Positions 34,220-43,233 are shown, counted from the first letter of the stretch. The stretch: DNA of 44,759 nt from Deltaproteobacteria bacterium (GCA_030638575.1 DAOWEJ010000097.1:1-44759), one strand, 5' to 3'. Notes: generated from the sequence alone by a model not told the origin. Numbers and translations: made by a program.

Positions 34220-36244
34220 ATGATTTCTGTGAAAGATATTTTTCTCATAAATAAAAACCCATATACCATATCGAGTTATAAAATGCCGGAGCAATTACAT
34301 CTTCCAGACTATAAGGAACACTTTAATATCAAATACGAAGAAGAGCTTAATCCTTCCCAGATAGAAGCTGTAACTTCTCTTGACGGCCCAATGCTCGTTA
34401 TCGCCGGTGCCGGTAGTGGAAAAACCCGAACACTTACCTATCGGGTTGCACGTCTTGTTGAAAAGGGAATTTCACCTGCCGCAATTCTACTTTTAACATT
34501 CACACGCAAGGCTTCCATGGAAATGCTTACCCGGGCGACGAAACTTCTAGACAACAGGTGCGAAAGGGTCTCCGGAGGCACTTTTCACTCTTTTTCCAAT
34601 TCCATGCTGCGAAGGTATGCCTCATATATTGGATTTGATAATAAATATACAATACTCGACCGTGTAGATGCAGAGAGTTTGATCGGTATGATAAGGAAAG
34701 AATTGGCTCTCGGATCGAAAAAGCGCGCATTCCCAAGAAAACAAACCCTGGGAAATATTTTCAGCAGATCCGTTAACAAAGCTCTGTCGGTTGAAGATGT
34801 TGTCTATGATGATTATCCCCATTTTACACACATCATAGAAGATATTCTTATACTCTTTGATATGTATAAAAACCGTAAGGCAGAGCATAACTTTTTCGAC
34901 TATGACGATCTTTTAGTCTATTTTCATCTTCTTTTGAAAAATCATCCGGATATTCGTGATAGAATATCTTCATCATACAAATATATTATGGTTGATGAAT
35001 ACCAGGATACAAACCATATACAGGCAGGAATCTTATACCTTCTCACCAGCGCCAATAAAAACGTTATGGTTGTTGGAGACGACTCTCAGAGTATCTATGC
35101 TTTCAGGGGGGCAAATTTCAAAAACATAATTGATTTCCCAAAAATGTTTCCAGAGACTAGGATAATCACCCTGGAAGAAAATTATCGCAGTGGACAGCCC
35201 ATATTAGACCTGACCAACGTTATTATCGACAGGGCAGCAGAAAAATATTCAAAGAAACTTTTTACCAGAAAACCCGGAGGATCGACGCCTGTTATTATTG
35301 GTACACGTAGTGAAAACAGCCAGTCAAGATTTGTTGTTGAAAAAATTCTACAGTTGAATAAAAGCGGAATTTCTTTAAGCCGGATAGCAGTTTTATTCAG
35401 GGCCGGTTTTCACTCGTTCGATCTTGAAATAGAACTTGCCCGGGAGCAGATCCCTTTTATTAAGGTGGGAGGGTTCAAATTTATTGAATCCGCACATATT
35501 AAGGATGTTTTAGCCCACCTGAGGGTTATTTACAACCCTTATGACAGAATAAGCTGGTACAGGATTCTCCTTCTCTTAAACAAAATAGGCCCCAAAACCG
35601 CCCAGGACATATATGAAGCAATAAGCTCAGAAAAGTCAGGTTACAGCGGCATCTTTACCATTAAACATAAGGCGGGACGGTCACAGGGCATAGACCGGCT
35701 TAAGGAATTTTTTTCAACTATCGATTTGAGACCCATGTCGGTGGCTGAAATGGGTGAAACTGTTTTGAACTACTATGCTCCTATCTTAAAGGACAAATAC
35801 GACGATCATCCTAAACGCGCAAGGGATCTCGAACATCTTTTAACTATTATGCAAAGATATGATAATCTCGAACAGTTTTTAACCGATATGGCCCTTGAAC
35901 CCCCTAATACCAGTATAGATGATACATTTTCTGCAGATTCTCCGGACGACGACCGCCTGGTTCTTTCAACTGTCCATTCTGCAAAGGGTCTCGAATGGCA
36001 CACGGTCTTTATTATCTGGGCGCTTGATGGCCGGTTCCCTTCAATACATGCCTTAAACAGCGAGGAAGAACTTGAAGAAGAACTAAGACTTATGTATGTT
36101 GCGGCAACCAGGGCAAAAGAGAATCTTGTTTTTGCCTATCCTAATCAAATTTACGACAGGAGCTCCGGTATGACATTGAGCCGTCCATCCCGTTTCCTTG
36201 ATATGATACCGGGCAATATACTTGAAAAGTATTATGTTGATTAA
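34220..36244 (+). CDS. UvrD/PcrA-type superfamily I DNA helicase
   Basis: This ATP-dependent 3'-5' helicase is of the UvrD/Rep/PcrA group, with DNA repair or replication roles. The 674-residue protein has motif I GAGSGKTRTLTYR near residue 59, motif Ia TFTRKAS, motif II DEYQDTN, motif III GDDSQSIYAFRGA, motif IV ENYRSG, and late motifs VLSTVHSAKGLEWHTVF and LMYVAATRAKENL. It is somewhat shorter than Escherichia coli UvrD (720). ATG at 34220 or the adjacent GTG at 34217 are both preceded by GACAAGG; the choice changes one residue. It is divergent from the histone-like gene and precedes the phosphate transporter by 110 bp. Which of UvrD, PcrA or Rep it corresponds to is not decided. Confidence 0.92.
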   Translation: MISVKDIFLINKNPYTISSYKMPEQLHLPDYKEHFNIKYEEELNPSQIEAVTSLDGPMLVIAGAGSGKTRTLTYRVARLVEKGISPAAILLLTFTRKASMEMLTRATKLLDNRCERVSGGTFHSFSNSMLRRYASYIGFDNKYTILDRVDAESLIGMIRKELALGSKKRAFPRKQTLGNIFSRSVNKALSVEDVVYDDYPHFTHIIEDILILFDMYKNRKAEHNFFDYDDLLVYFHLLLKNHPDIRDRISSSYKYIMVDEYQDTNHIQAGILYLLTSANKNVMVVGDDSQSIYAFRGANFKNIIDFPKMFPETRIITLEENYRSGQPILDLTNVIIDRAAEKYSKKLFTRKPGGSTPVIIGTRSENSQSRFVVEKILQLNKSGISLSRIAVLFRAGFHSFDLEIELAREQIPFIKVGGFKFIESAHIKDVLAHLRVIYNPYDRISWYRILLLLNKIGPKTAQDIYEAISSEKSGYSGIFTIKHKAGRSQGIDRLKEFFSTIDLRPMSVAEMGETVLNYYAPILKDKYDDHPKRARDLEHLLTIMQRYDNLEQFLTDMALEPPNTSIDDTFSADSPDDDRLVLSTVHSAKGLEWHTVFIIWALDGRFPSIHALNSEEELEEELRLMYVAATRAKENLVFAYPNQIYDRSSGMTLSRPSRFLDMIPGNILEKYYVD

Positions 36245-36304
36245 CCATTTATGCCATGATATGCACGCAATCCGAATCAGCTGATGAGCTGGTAAGATAG
36301 GGAT

Positions 36305-36353
36305 CGTAACCCGTAACCCGTAACCCGGAACCCGCAACTCGCAACCTGTAACT
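36305..36353 (+). repeat. Seven-unit heptamer tandem array ending at a start codon
   Basis: Seven consecutive 7-base units (three CGTAACC, then CGGAACC, CGCAACT, CGCAACC, TGTAACT) fill 49 bp exactly. The last base of the array is the base before the ATG at 36354. The units decay toward the gene. The stretch has no purine-rich ribosome binding site, and on the plus strand it puts a TAA (36321-36323) in frame with the transporter. Confidence 0.85.
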
Positions 36354-37580
36354 ATGTCACCAGAATATTATATTCTAATTATCGGTTACATTTTTGGGTT
36401 TTACATGGCCTGGAACATCGGCGCAAACGACGTTGCCAACTCCATGGCGTCTGCTGTCGGAGCAAAGGCGATTACAATTCGCCAGGCCGTATTCATCGCC
36501 GGTATCTTGAATGTACTTGGCGCTACATTTATCGGCTCCCACGTTACGAATACAATACGCAAAGGAATCGTTTCGACTGAAATCCTGGCAGATCCCCACC
36601 TTGCCCTTATCGGCGCCCTTTCCGCTCTTCTTGCCTCCGCCCTGTGGGTAAGTTTTGCAACCTGGAAATCATTGCCTGTTTCCACAACCCATTCTATTGT
36701 TGGCGCCATGATAGGATTCGGAATCATGGCAGGCGGATTTTCCGTGATTAACTGGGGAAAATTGGCTGCTGTTGTTATGAGCTGGGTTATTTCTCCAGTC
36801 TTTAGTCTTATCATTGCTTTTTTCATGTTTAAACTAATAGTAAATGTAATAATATCAAAAAAGGACTCTTTTAACCGGGCATTAAAATTTTCCCCCTTTT
36901 TTATTGGCATTACACTTTTTGTTGTAATTTTATCATTTCTGTTCAAAACTCCTCTAGGCAAAAAATTATCTCTTGGCACTCCGATGTCACTGTTTATTGC
37001 GTTCTGTCTTGCCGTCATTTTAAGCATCGCCGGGATGAAGGCTTTGAAACGTTTTATTAGACCTGAAAAGTCAAACAGCGCAGAGGAGGTGTTCCGTTTT
37101 GTCCAGGTCGGAACATCGTGTTATGTAGCACTGGCCCAAGGTGCAAATGATGTGGCCAACGCAATCGGTCCTCTAGCTGTAATCTACTTTCTTGTTAAAA
37201 CAGGGGGGGTAGGAGCCCAAGTGCCTGTACCTACATTTTTACTTTTGTTTGGTGGTGTGGGAATTCTATGCGGAATCTGGATGGCAGGCTACCGGGTTAT
37301 GGATACTCTCGGCAAAAAAATTACTACTCTAACCAACACACGCGGATTTTCCGTTGAATTTGCGGCAGCAACAACCGTACTTATTGCTTCAAAAATGGGT
37401 CTCCCTGTTTCCACCACACATGCTGCTGTGGGTGGCGTCATGGGGGTAGGTATTGCACGGGGACTCGAAGCAGTCAACTTTTCTATTGTTTTTAAAATCA
37501 TGGTTTACTGGGTTTTAACCGTACCGGCGGCTGCCGTTACCAGTATGGCCATTTTTAAAATACTTCAAATAATTATATAA
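36354..37580 (+). CDS. pit: PiT-family inorganic phosphate transporter
   Basis: PiT proteins import phosphate with a cation (H+ or Na+) across the inner membrane. The 408-residue protein has about ten to twelve helices and the two inverted PHO4 repeats: GANDVANSMASAVGAKA near residue 23 and GANDVANAIGPLA near residue 263, with paired LPVSTTHSIVGA and LPVSTTHAAVGG blocks. The DUF47 gene starts 11 bp later, as in many PiT operons. No ribosome binding site precedes the ATG; it follows the heptamer array directly, so initiation may be weak or leaderless. The next in-frame ATG (codon 18) would remove part of helix 1. Confidence 0.92.
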   Translation: MSPEYYILIIGYIFGFYMAWNIGANDVANSMASAVGAKAITIRQAVFIAGILNVLGATFIGSHVTNTIRKGIVSTEILADPHLALIGALSALLASALWVSFATWKSLPVSTTHSIVGAMIGFGIMAGGFSVINWGKLAAVVMSWVISPVFSLIIAFFMFKLIVNVIISKKDSFNRALKFSPFFIGITLFVVILSFLFKTPLGKKLSLGTPMSLFIAFCLAVILSIAGMKALKRFIRPEKSNSAEEVFRFVQVGTSCYVALAQGANDVANAIGPLAVIYFLVKTGGVGAQVPVPTFLLLFGGVGILCGIWMAGYRVMDTLGKKITTLTNTRGFSVEFAAATTVLIASKMGLPVSTTHAAVGGVMGVGIARGLEAVNFSIVFKIMVYWVLTVPAAAVTSMAIFKILQIII

Positions 37581-37591
37581 AGGAGATAGCT

Positions 37592-38260
37592 ATGCGACTG
37601 CCTTTTTTATCAATGTTTATGACTTCACCTTTTGACGGGCTACAGGAGCATGCGGAAAAGGTGAAAGAATGTGCATGGGCGTTTCAACAGGCCATGGAAT
37701 GTCATGTTTCACACAGATGCAAAACCTTTGAAGAATTCAGGCAGGAAGTCGATAACCTGGAAAGCCAGGCTGATGCCATCAAGAGACGCATCCGGGGGCA
37801 TCTGCCCAAGGGAACAATGATGCCTATGGATAAATTCCAGCTTTTCAGATATTTAAGAGAACAAGACCATGTCCTTGATGCCATGGAGGACGTGCTTGAC
37901 TGGCTTTCTTACAGACCGGAACCCGGAATTCCCAAAGAACTCGAAAAGGACTTTTTTCTTCTAGTTGATGCAATTGTCTATCCGGTAGAAGAAATGACAA
38001 GGATGGTGACCGAAGCAAGGAACTACTTTAAAAATTTCTCTGAAAATCAACGAAGCCTTGTCAAAGATATTATCCGGGAACTGCGCAGTTATGAACATGA
38101 AGCAGACAAGTTGGAAGACAAGATAAAACAAAAAGTCTTTAACATGAATATAGATCCGGTAACCGTATTCCATACCATCAGACTGGCGGAATTCATCGGC
38201 TCTATTGCTGATCATGCTGAAAATGCCGGTGATATGATGAGAGCAATGCTGGCAAGGTAG
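37592..38260 (+). CDS. DUF47 (PhoU-like) phosphate-transport accessory protein
   Basis: DUF47 proteins are all-helical relatives of PhoU that sit next to PiT transporters and are thought to modulate them. The 222-residue protein shows the domain throughout: M.SPFDGLQEHAEKVKECA, FRQEVDNLESQADAIKRRIR, the conserved LPKG, YEHEADKLEDKI, and the C-terminal RLAEFIGSIADHAENAGD. ATG at 37592 follows AAGGAGATAGCT, a strong site, and the gap from pit is 11 bp, so this is an operon of two. The contrast with the weak start of pit itself is notable. Confidence 0.9.
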   Translation: MRLPFLSMFMTSPFDGLQEHAEKVKECAWAFQQAMECHVSHRCKTFEEFRQEVDNLESQADAIKRRIRGHLPKGTMMPMDKFQLFRYLREQDHVLDAMEDVLDWLSYRPEPGIPKELEKDFFLLVDAIVYPVEEMTRMVTEARNYFKNFSENQRSLVKDIIRELRSYEHEADKLEDKIKQKVFNMNIDPVTVFHTIRLAEFIGSIADHAENAGDMMRAMLAR

Positions 38261-38273
38261 TGTGGCCCAATTA

Positions 38274-38840
38274 TCAGGATTCGGAAAAGTATTCTGCTTC
38301 GTATATTTTTACCACAGTCTCCTTATTCTTCCAGCACTCTTTTTCCATACCTCCTTTCCGGCAAAGGTGTTCCAGGAAGTCTTCCTTGTCAGGAAGCTGC
38401 TCCCAGACCTGGGGGAGAAACGTAGCGCTATGCCACCCTCGTGATAATATAACACCGTGAATTCCAGGTTTAAGCTTCTCCTTAAGATCTTCACCATCTT
38501 TAAAATCAAGAACTACAGGTACAGTAAGCACGCTGATTTCAATATCAATAACGGATAGTTCATCCATTTTTACGGCAGGAAACCTGGGATCATGGAAAGC
38601 TGCATTCAGTGCGTTTTCTTCTACATTGGCAATTAAGGACCGTACAGGTTCGATGGTACCGATACACCCCCTTAAAATTCCTTCTTTATGAAGAGTAACA
38701 AAACAGCCGCGTTTTTCCTTTAACCCTGAAGTAATTTTTTTAGGCCGCAATATTTTTAAACCGGCTTTTAGCTCAGACTTTATTGTACTGAGAGCCAGTT
38801 TAAGCAGGTTTTTTCTATCTTCATCCGTCAACGCAGCCAT
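38274..38840 (-). CDS. AMMECR1 domain protein (AmmeMemoRadiSam system protein A type)
   Basis: AMMECR1 proteins often occur with a MEMO-like protein and a radical SAM enzyme; their biochemistry is unknown. The 188-residue product is a single AMMECR1 domain: GCFVTLHKEGILRGCIGTIEP, ALNAAFHDPRFPAVK, VDIEISVLTVP-like strand, and GVILSRGWHSATFLPQVWEQ. ATG at 38840 follows GGAGACCCCTTAAAGC with a long gap. It converges with DUF47 at 13 bp distance. Neither a MEMO nor a radical SAM gene is in the window, so its partners are elsewhere or absent. A small zinc-ribbon gene precedes it by 27 bp on the same strand. Confidence 0.9.
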   Translation of the reverse strand: MAALTDEDRKNLLKLALSTIKSELKAGLKILRPKKITSGLKEKRGCFVTLHKEGILRGCIGTIEPVRSLIANVEENALNAAFHDPRFPAVKMDELSVIDIEISVLTVPVVLDFKDGEDLKEKLKPGIHGVILSRGWHSATFLPQVWEQLPDKEDFLEHLCRKGGMEKECWKNKETVVKIYEAEYFSES

Positions 38841-38867
38841 GCTTTAAGGGGTCTCCTTATCCTAATA

Positions 38868-39095
38868 TTATAAAAATGCCCACCAGATATATATAGCAAG
38901 CGCTACAAACGCTACAAAGAATCCGCCATAAGCCATCCAGTCTGTCTTTCTTTTTGCCATACCGTGCTTTTGGACATCACCAAGCTTGGTCTTGCATCCA
39001 GGACAGATTTTAGTGCGAAGCGGAACGTAGTTTAAACATTCCGGGCATCTCTTGGTAGCGTGAATTACACCTTTGCTTTCCGTATCATCAGGCAT
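38868..39095 (-). CDS. Small zinc-ribbon membrane protein
   Basis: The 75-residue protein has a cytoplasmic zinc ribbon (RCPECLNYVPLRTKICPGC, about 16-35) and one membrane helix near the C-terminus (GGFFVAFVALAIYIWWAF). ATG at 39095 follows AAAGGAGAACATATAT. It lies 17 bp after the ppiD-like stop and 27 bp before AMMECR1, so the three genes may be one unit. I know no function for this family. Confidence 0.75.
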   Translation of the reverse strand: MPDDTESKGVIHATKRCPECLNYVPLRTKICPGCKTKLGDVQKHGMAKRKTDWMAYGGFFVAFVALAIYIWWAFL

Positions 39096-39112
39096 ATATA
39101 TGTTCTCCTTTA

Positions 39113-40999
39113 TTATAGAAAACCGTCCTCAACTGAAATATCACTTTTACTCTTTAACTGTGCCAGCCACTCATTAAAAGTTTTGAACTTTTTTTGCTGC
39201 AGCAGTTTTTGAGTTAAATCTTTCTTTTTCATAGCAAATTCGACTATCAGCGGATTTTTTTTCTTTTTAAACCTGATAACATAATATCCTTTTTTCCCTT
39301 TTATGACATCATCCGGTAATTTCTTTTTATTTGAAAGCAAAAAAGCGGCACCAGCAAGCTCTCTTTCAGATCCTATGTTCGGAATCGAACCATTTCTTTT
39401 AAAAAATCCGGTTGTCTCCGCTTTTAAATCATATTTACCACTCTCTGTTTCCATGGAACCACCGGCTTTCAAGGAGTCTAAAAATGCATTTGCATCCTTA
39501 CTTGCCTTTTCATCCTGTTTTTCTTCTACCAGGCCTGCTTTTACTTTCTCTCTCACATCCTTTAACTCTGGTATTTTTTCATCAATTTTCTCTATTACTT
39601 GAATGATGTAATATCCGTCTTCCATATCCTGGATATCGCTTATCTCCATAAGAGAAAGATTAAAAGCAGCAGACGTAAATTTAGAGCCGTTTTTTACGCC
39701 CTTAATAGGATCTTTTTGAGTAAAAAAATCTGTTGTATGTAATTTAAGACCTCGGGTATCAGCAATTGCCTCAAGATCGTCTCTATCAAAAGAGGCTTCA
39801 TAAACCGCGTCCGCTTCATCATATGCAAGACTATTAGCTTTCTGAGCTGATAATTTCTCTGTAATTTTCGGCTCGGCTTCGTCAAAAGTAAGTGTATTTT
39901 CTTCGTTTATCTTTTCTATCTTTATAATGTGCCAACCGAATCTGGTACGTACCGGCTCGCTGATCTCTCCCGGTTTCATCGAAAAAGCCTTGTCCGAAAA
40001 GGGTTTTACCATATCTCCTTTTTTAAATGAGCCAAGGAATCCACCCTTGAACCTGGTGGGACCTTCCGAGTACTTTTTTGCAAGCTCCGAAAAATCTTCT
40101 CCGTTTCGGGCCATCTTCATTATTTCAAGAGCCATTTTATTTGCTTTTTCAGCATCACCGGCGCTGGCATCCTGATCAACTTTTAGTAAAATATGCCTCG
40201 CCTCAACGGTTTTAGGTGTATGAAATTCTTTCCGGTTTGTTTCATAGTAATCGAACAATTCGTCTTCATCAATTGCTACCTTTGACACGTATGTATCGGG
40301 ATTAAAATATAAATAACGCACCTTTAATTTTGGCTCTGTTTTATACGACTCTTTGTGCTCTTGGAAATAGATCTTTATCTCTTCATCGGACGGCTTTATG
40401 TTTTTATATCTGCCAGATGCAAAAAGCACAAAATCAATGTCTACAGAAGCATCCTCGTAATTGAACCATTCTCTTGCTTCCTGTTCCGATACCTTTACAT
40501 TCTCAGCAATAAAGGCTCTTAACTTTCTTATAAGCATGTCCTCTTTTTGCTGCACCTCGAATGTTTCCGGTGTCAACCGGACCCTGTTTAGGATATCGTT
40601 ATACCTGCGGCTGTCAAATACTCCGGCTATCTTAAATGCTTCAATATTTCTGATTGCAATGCCCAGTTCTTCATCCGTAACTCTAAAATTGAGCTTTTTT
40701 GCTTCCTGAATCATCAGCTTATGTTCCACAAGCTGATTTAATGCCTGTTTTCTTAACCCAAGATTCTCTATCATTTCGTCATTTAACCTGTTTCCGAATC
40801 TTTGGCTGACCTGTTCTTTAAGATCGTCGTATGCCCTGTTATATTCATCAAGTGAAATCAGATCGCCGTTGACACTTGCTATCTTACTTTTGTCTTTTTC
40901 ACTGATATTAAATCCCCAGAAAACAAAAACAACGGCAATGACAAATATAGTTACCTTTATCATCCAGCTGCCGGCCTTTTTTCGCATTAAACTTAACAT
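39113..40999 (-). CDS. ppiD: PpiD-like SurA-N / parvulin membrane foldase
   Basis: PpiD is an inner-membrane-anchored periplasmic chaperone of the SecYEG exit site. The 628-residue product has an N-terminal anchor (about 13-31, VTIFVIAVVFVFWGF), a SurA_N_3 chaperone domain (about 35-200, KIASVNGDLISLDEYNRA) and a parvulin rotamase domain (about 265-365, ARHILLKV...GDFSELAKKYSEGPT-like and F.WHIIKIEK). A degenerate second PPI-like C-terminal domain follows (about 400-620). ATG at 40999 follows AAAGGAATCAC. The overall length (623 in Escherichia coli) and arrangement agree with PpiD. The rotamase may or may not be active. Confidence 0.9.
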   Translation of the reverse strand: MLSLMRKKAGSWMIKVTIFVIAVVFVFWGFNISEKDKSKIASVNGDLISLDEYNRAYDDLKEQVSQRFGNRLNDEMIENLGLRKQALNQLVEHKLMIQEAKKLNFRVTDEELGIAIRNIEAFKIAGVFDSRRYNDILNRVRLTPETFEVQQKEDMLIRKLRAFIAENVKVSEQEAREWFNYEDASVDIDFVLFASGRYKNIKPSDEEIKIYFQEHKESYKTEPKLKVRYLYFNPDTYVSKVAIDEDELFDYYETNRKEFHTPKTVEARHILLKVDQDASAGDAEKANKMALEIMKMARNGEDFSELAKKYSEGPTRFKGGFLGSFKKGDMVKPFSDKAFSMKPGEISEPVRTRFGWHIIKIEKINEENTLTFDEAEPKITEKLSAQKANSLAYDEADAVYEASFDRDDLEAIADTRGLKLHTTDFFTQKDPIKGVKNGSKFTSAAFNLSLMEISDIQDMEDGYYIIQVIEKIDEKIPELKDVREKVKAGLVEEKQDEKASKDANAFLDSLKAGGSMETESGKYDLKAETTGFFKRNGSIPNIGSERELAGAAFLLSNKKKLPDDVIKGKKGYYVIRFKKKKNPLIVEFAMKKKDLTQKLLQQKKFKTFNEWLAQLKSKSDISVEDGFL

Positions 41000-41100
41000 G
41001 TGATTCCTTTCTGTTGGTTACCTGGTAATTTAAGCAGACTATGCATTTTTTTAACACAAAGTTTAAAAAATATAGCTCTTTCAGAGCAGCGAGTAACAAT

Positions 41101-41133
41101 AAATTGATGATATGATGTTGCTAAACGATTAAC
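41101..41133. other. Uninterrupted site homologous to the target of element copy B
   Basis: This 33-bp segment (AAATTGATGATATGAT then GTTGCTAAACG...) matches the sequence flanking copy B at 14131-14146 joined to 14378-14394, with 28 of 33 identities and without the element. It overlaps the last codons of the small zinc-ribbon gene. The two sites are presumably copies of another short dispersed sequence. Confidence 0.6.
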
Positions 41134-41369
41134 GTAGTCGGTTGTTGTTGTCGATCAATCTTTGTCCCAACAGGCTCCAGGCAAACTGAACACAGGTATA
41201 TATACTTGTCTCCTTCAGGAAGAACAAGAAGAAGGCGTTTTCTTACAGGAACGGCCCGTTTGCATTGAGGACAATAAAGTTCGGTTGCATCGAACTCTTT
41301 GAACATTTCCGGCCGTTTTCCTTGCCCGGCAAAACCGCTGTTTTGTTTTATAAAATTTTCCGGATTCAT
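41121..41369 (-). CDS. Small zinc-ribbon protein, unknown function
   Basis: The 82-residue cytoplasmic protein has a likely zinc ribbon of two CxxC pairs (LYCPQCKRAVPV near 32-43 and LCSVCLEP near 59-66) and no membrane segment. ATG at 41369 has ACAGG upstream. The block VRKRLLLVLPEGDKYIYLC is familiar as a conserved deltaproteobacterial hypothetical family, but no function is known to me. The last seven codons overlap a short dispersed repeat (41101-41133). Confidence 0.7.
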   Translation of the reverse strand: MNPENFIKQNSGFAGQGKRPEMFKEFDATELYCPQCKRAVPVRKRLLLVLPEGDKYIYLCSVCLEPVGTKIDRQQQPTTLIV

Positions 41370-41510
41370 TATAATACCTGTCCCTATGAAAAATCTTAAA
41401 AATTTATAAACTGTAAATTTTAGTTACTTACCCGGCTTTTGTCAAGAAATTACATCACTGTTCAGCAATTCTCAGTGAATGTCTTTTTTCAATGAAAAGA
41501 GCTTAAGCAA

Positions 41511-41740
41511 TCAAGGCTCTCCCATAAACACAAACGCTCCCCAGAATAATGGGTTAGCGTTGCCGTATCTTACCCTAACAGTCTTAAGTTGTTTAAGAGC
41601 CGCCTGACGCAGGGCCTGACACCGGTTCATTTCGAAGTCTGCGCTTATCTGCCGGATTTGATATTTTTGTAAAACTCCACCATCAGCTCTTTTGTTTCCT
41701 GGTCCGGCACCTGCCACATGCTCATCACCAGACTCCGGGT
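41511..41740 (-). pseudogene. CHAT-domain protease C-terminus remnant (copy 1)
   Basis: Read on the minus strand, the segment from about 41740 encodes TRSLVMSMWQVPDQ then ETKELMVEFYKNIKSGR, which are typical CHAT-domain strands (caspase-like proteases, often TPR-fused). The frame is broken by a 24-bp insert (41630-41653) matching the core of the GAGACC element. It resumes NRCQALRQAALKQLK, RVRYGNANPLFWGAF and FMGEP with a stop at 41511-41513, the normal end of a CHAT domain. The catalytic His/Cys region is not present. A near-identical second remnant lies at 44256. The single open frame reported across it is a chimera of frames. Confidence 0.8.
41630..41653. repeat. 24-bp core fragment of the GAGACC family inside a CHAT remnant (fragment F)
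   Basis: TTCGAAGTCTGCGCTTATCT in this position is the inner core of the element copies at 3188, 14147 and 16789. It lacks both terminal repeats and interrupts the CHAT reading frame. Confidence 0.6.
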
Positions 41741-41838
41741 TCTCGATTTAAACCTTTTTGCCGGCCTGTTTTGCATCCAATGGAAATCCTTCGGGATATC
41801 CATTAAAAATGAAATCATATTGCAAGTTATTTTGTTTT

Positions 41839-43233
41839 TTAATGACCCGAAAGCTTCGAAAGCTGGATCAAAAAAATCGGTACCGGAATCAAACAGATTG
41901 ATTGATGCTTCTCAAAATCTTGTTTTGTAATAATATTTAACCGATCCGTTTTAGAGCTTATGGTTGTAAACCATTGAAACTCTCCGGCAGAGACCTTCTC
42001 TTGATACTTAACCTCAAAAAAATTTAGTTCGCCGTCCTTTATAGCAACAAAATCGATTTCTTTCCGGCCCTGCCAATAAAACAAATTCCGATAGTATCGA
42101 AAAATATGCATTCCCACCACCGATTCTACTAATTTCGACTCGCTTACAGGATCATTTAAAAATCTTTTACATTCTGTGAAAAAATTGTCTGCTATTCCAA
42201 AGTTTTTCCCGGAAAAACAATGGAAAATTAGCGGGTCCTGAAAATAGAGTTTCTTATTCTTTCGGTACATAGGCAATTTGGTTGATAAATCGATAAACGG
42301 AACAGACCGCAAAACATACATCCTTTCCAAAATCTCAATATACTCCTGAACCGTAGCATGGGAGGCTATTCCGGATTCTCTGCTAAGACCGTACCAGCTG
42401 ACTCCTGTACACATATGCGCCAGGATTCTTGACATTATCTGATAAAGATTACGCTCTAACTTTCCTGCACGTCCTATGTCGCCCTCAATCCAACTTAAGT
42501 AAAGCTGATACACATAGGAAGAAATGTTATTTCCGGAGAAGAAGCTGTTTACTGCAAGAGGAAAGCCACCGGTGATCAGATACTCTTTAAATCTGCGCAA
42601 AAGAAGGTCCTTGTGATACATAAGACTATTGATATCAGTTGCTTCAATCCCGGGTTCGATCAAATTAATAAATTCGGCGAATGTCATAGGCAACTGTTCA
42701 AAATCAATTTTAGAAATTTTTCCTCTTCGGCCCGGCAGTCGCTCGGCCCCTTTATAGATATCAATTAAGTTTGAACCTGTGAGCAGGAGAGTCACATTTT
42801 TAAGTTTTCCTTCATCTGCCAGCGCTTTTACTCCTCGCTGCCATTTGCGAACAAATGATATCTCATCAAGAAAAATATAGAGACGCTGTTGGTTCCCAGG
42901 CCTTAGATTCCGAAGATAGCAATCAATCAATTCATAGAGTTGATTAAAATCTTCAATCCTGTCGAGCGAAAAATAAAAAACATGCTTTTTGGGTACCTGA
43001 AATTCAAGTAAAAGCCTGCGGATAAGCAACTTCATACTTGTGCTTTTCCCAATTTGCCGTGGTCCCCGAAGTGTCAAAATTGCATCCCTATCCTCGGGAT
43101 ACTCTATCATGACCGGAGGAATATACTGATAGCTTTCTCGTTCAAAGTCCACTATCTTCTCATCGTCCAATATCAATTCTTCACGAAACCACCATGGGTT
43201 GTGCTGCTGTAAAAGCTGGAATGAAATTTCCAC
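41839..43233 (-). CDS. AAA ATPase with DUF4143 domain
   Basis: The 464-residue protein has an AAA_14-type ATPase domain with Walker A GPRQIGKSTS near residue 56-65, Walker B LYIFLDEIS near 118-126 and the sensor-like LLLTGSNLIDIYKG. A C-terminal DUF4143 nuclease-like half follows (about 200-455, with LSRESGIASHATVQEYIEIL and the REIDFVAIKDGELNFFEVKY block, which carries a D...E.K pattern of restriction-like nucleases). The GTG at 43233 is preceded by GGAGGTGTC, so GTG is the start. Such ATPases are scattered, often in pathogenicity or defence islets, and their function is unproven. It lies between two CHAT remnants and next to a toxin-antitoxin pair. Confidence 0.85.
   Translation of the reverse strand: MEISFQLLQQHNPWWFREELILDDEKIVDFERESYQYIPPVMIEYPEDRDAILTLRGPRQIGKSTSMKLLIRRLLLEFQVPKKHVFYFSLDRIEDFNQLYELIDCYLRNLRPGNQQRLYIFLDEISFVRKWQRGVKALADEGKLKNVTLLLTGSNLIDIYKGAERLPGRRGKISKIDFEQLPMTFAEFINLIEPGIEATDINSLMYHKDLLLRRFKEYLITGGFPLAVNSFFSGNNISSYVYQLYLSWIEGDIGRAGKLERNLYQIMSRILAHMCTGVSWYGLSRESGIASHATVQEYIEILERMYVLRSVPFIDLSTKLPMYRKNKKLYFQDPLIFHCFSGKNFGIADNFFTECKRFLNDPVSESKLVESVVGMHIFRYYRNLFYWQGRKEIDFVAIKDGELNFFEVKYQEKVSAGEFQWFTTISSKTDRLNIITKQDFEKHQSICLIPVPIFLIQLSKLSGH

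Noticed and set aside
36305-36353. Heptamer array considered as a CRISPR array
   Set aside because: Units are 7 bases with no spacers and no cas genes nearby.
41511-41717. Single 68-codon minus-strand open frame
   Set aside because: It is a chimera: the first half is out of frame with the CHAT sequence and the second half is the CHAT C-terminus, so I annotated a pseudogene instead.
41718-41930. Plus-strand open frame opposite the ATPase 3' end
   Set aside because: It is antisense to the CHAT and ATPase reading frames and has no independent support.
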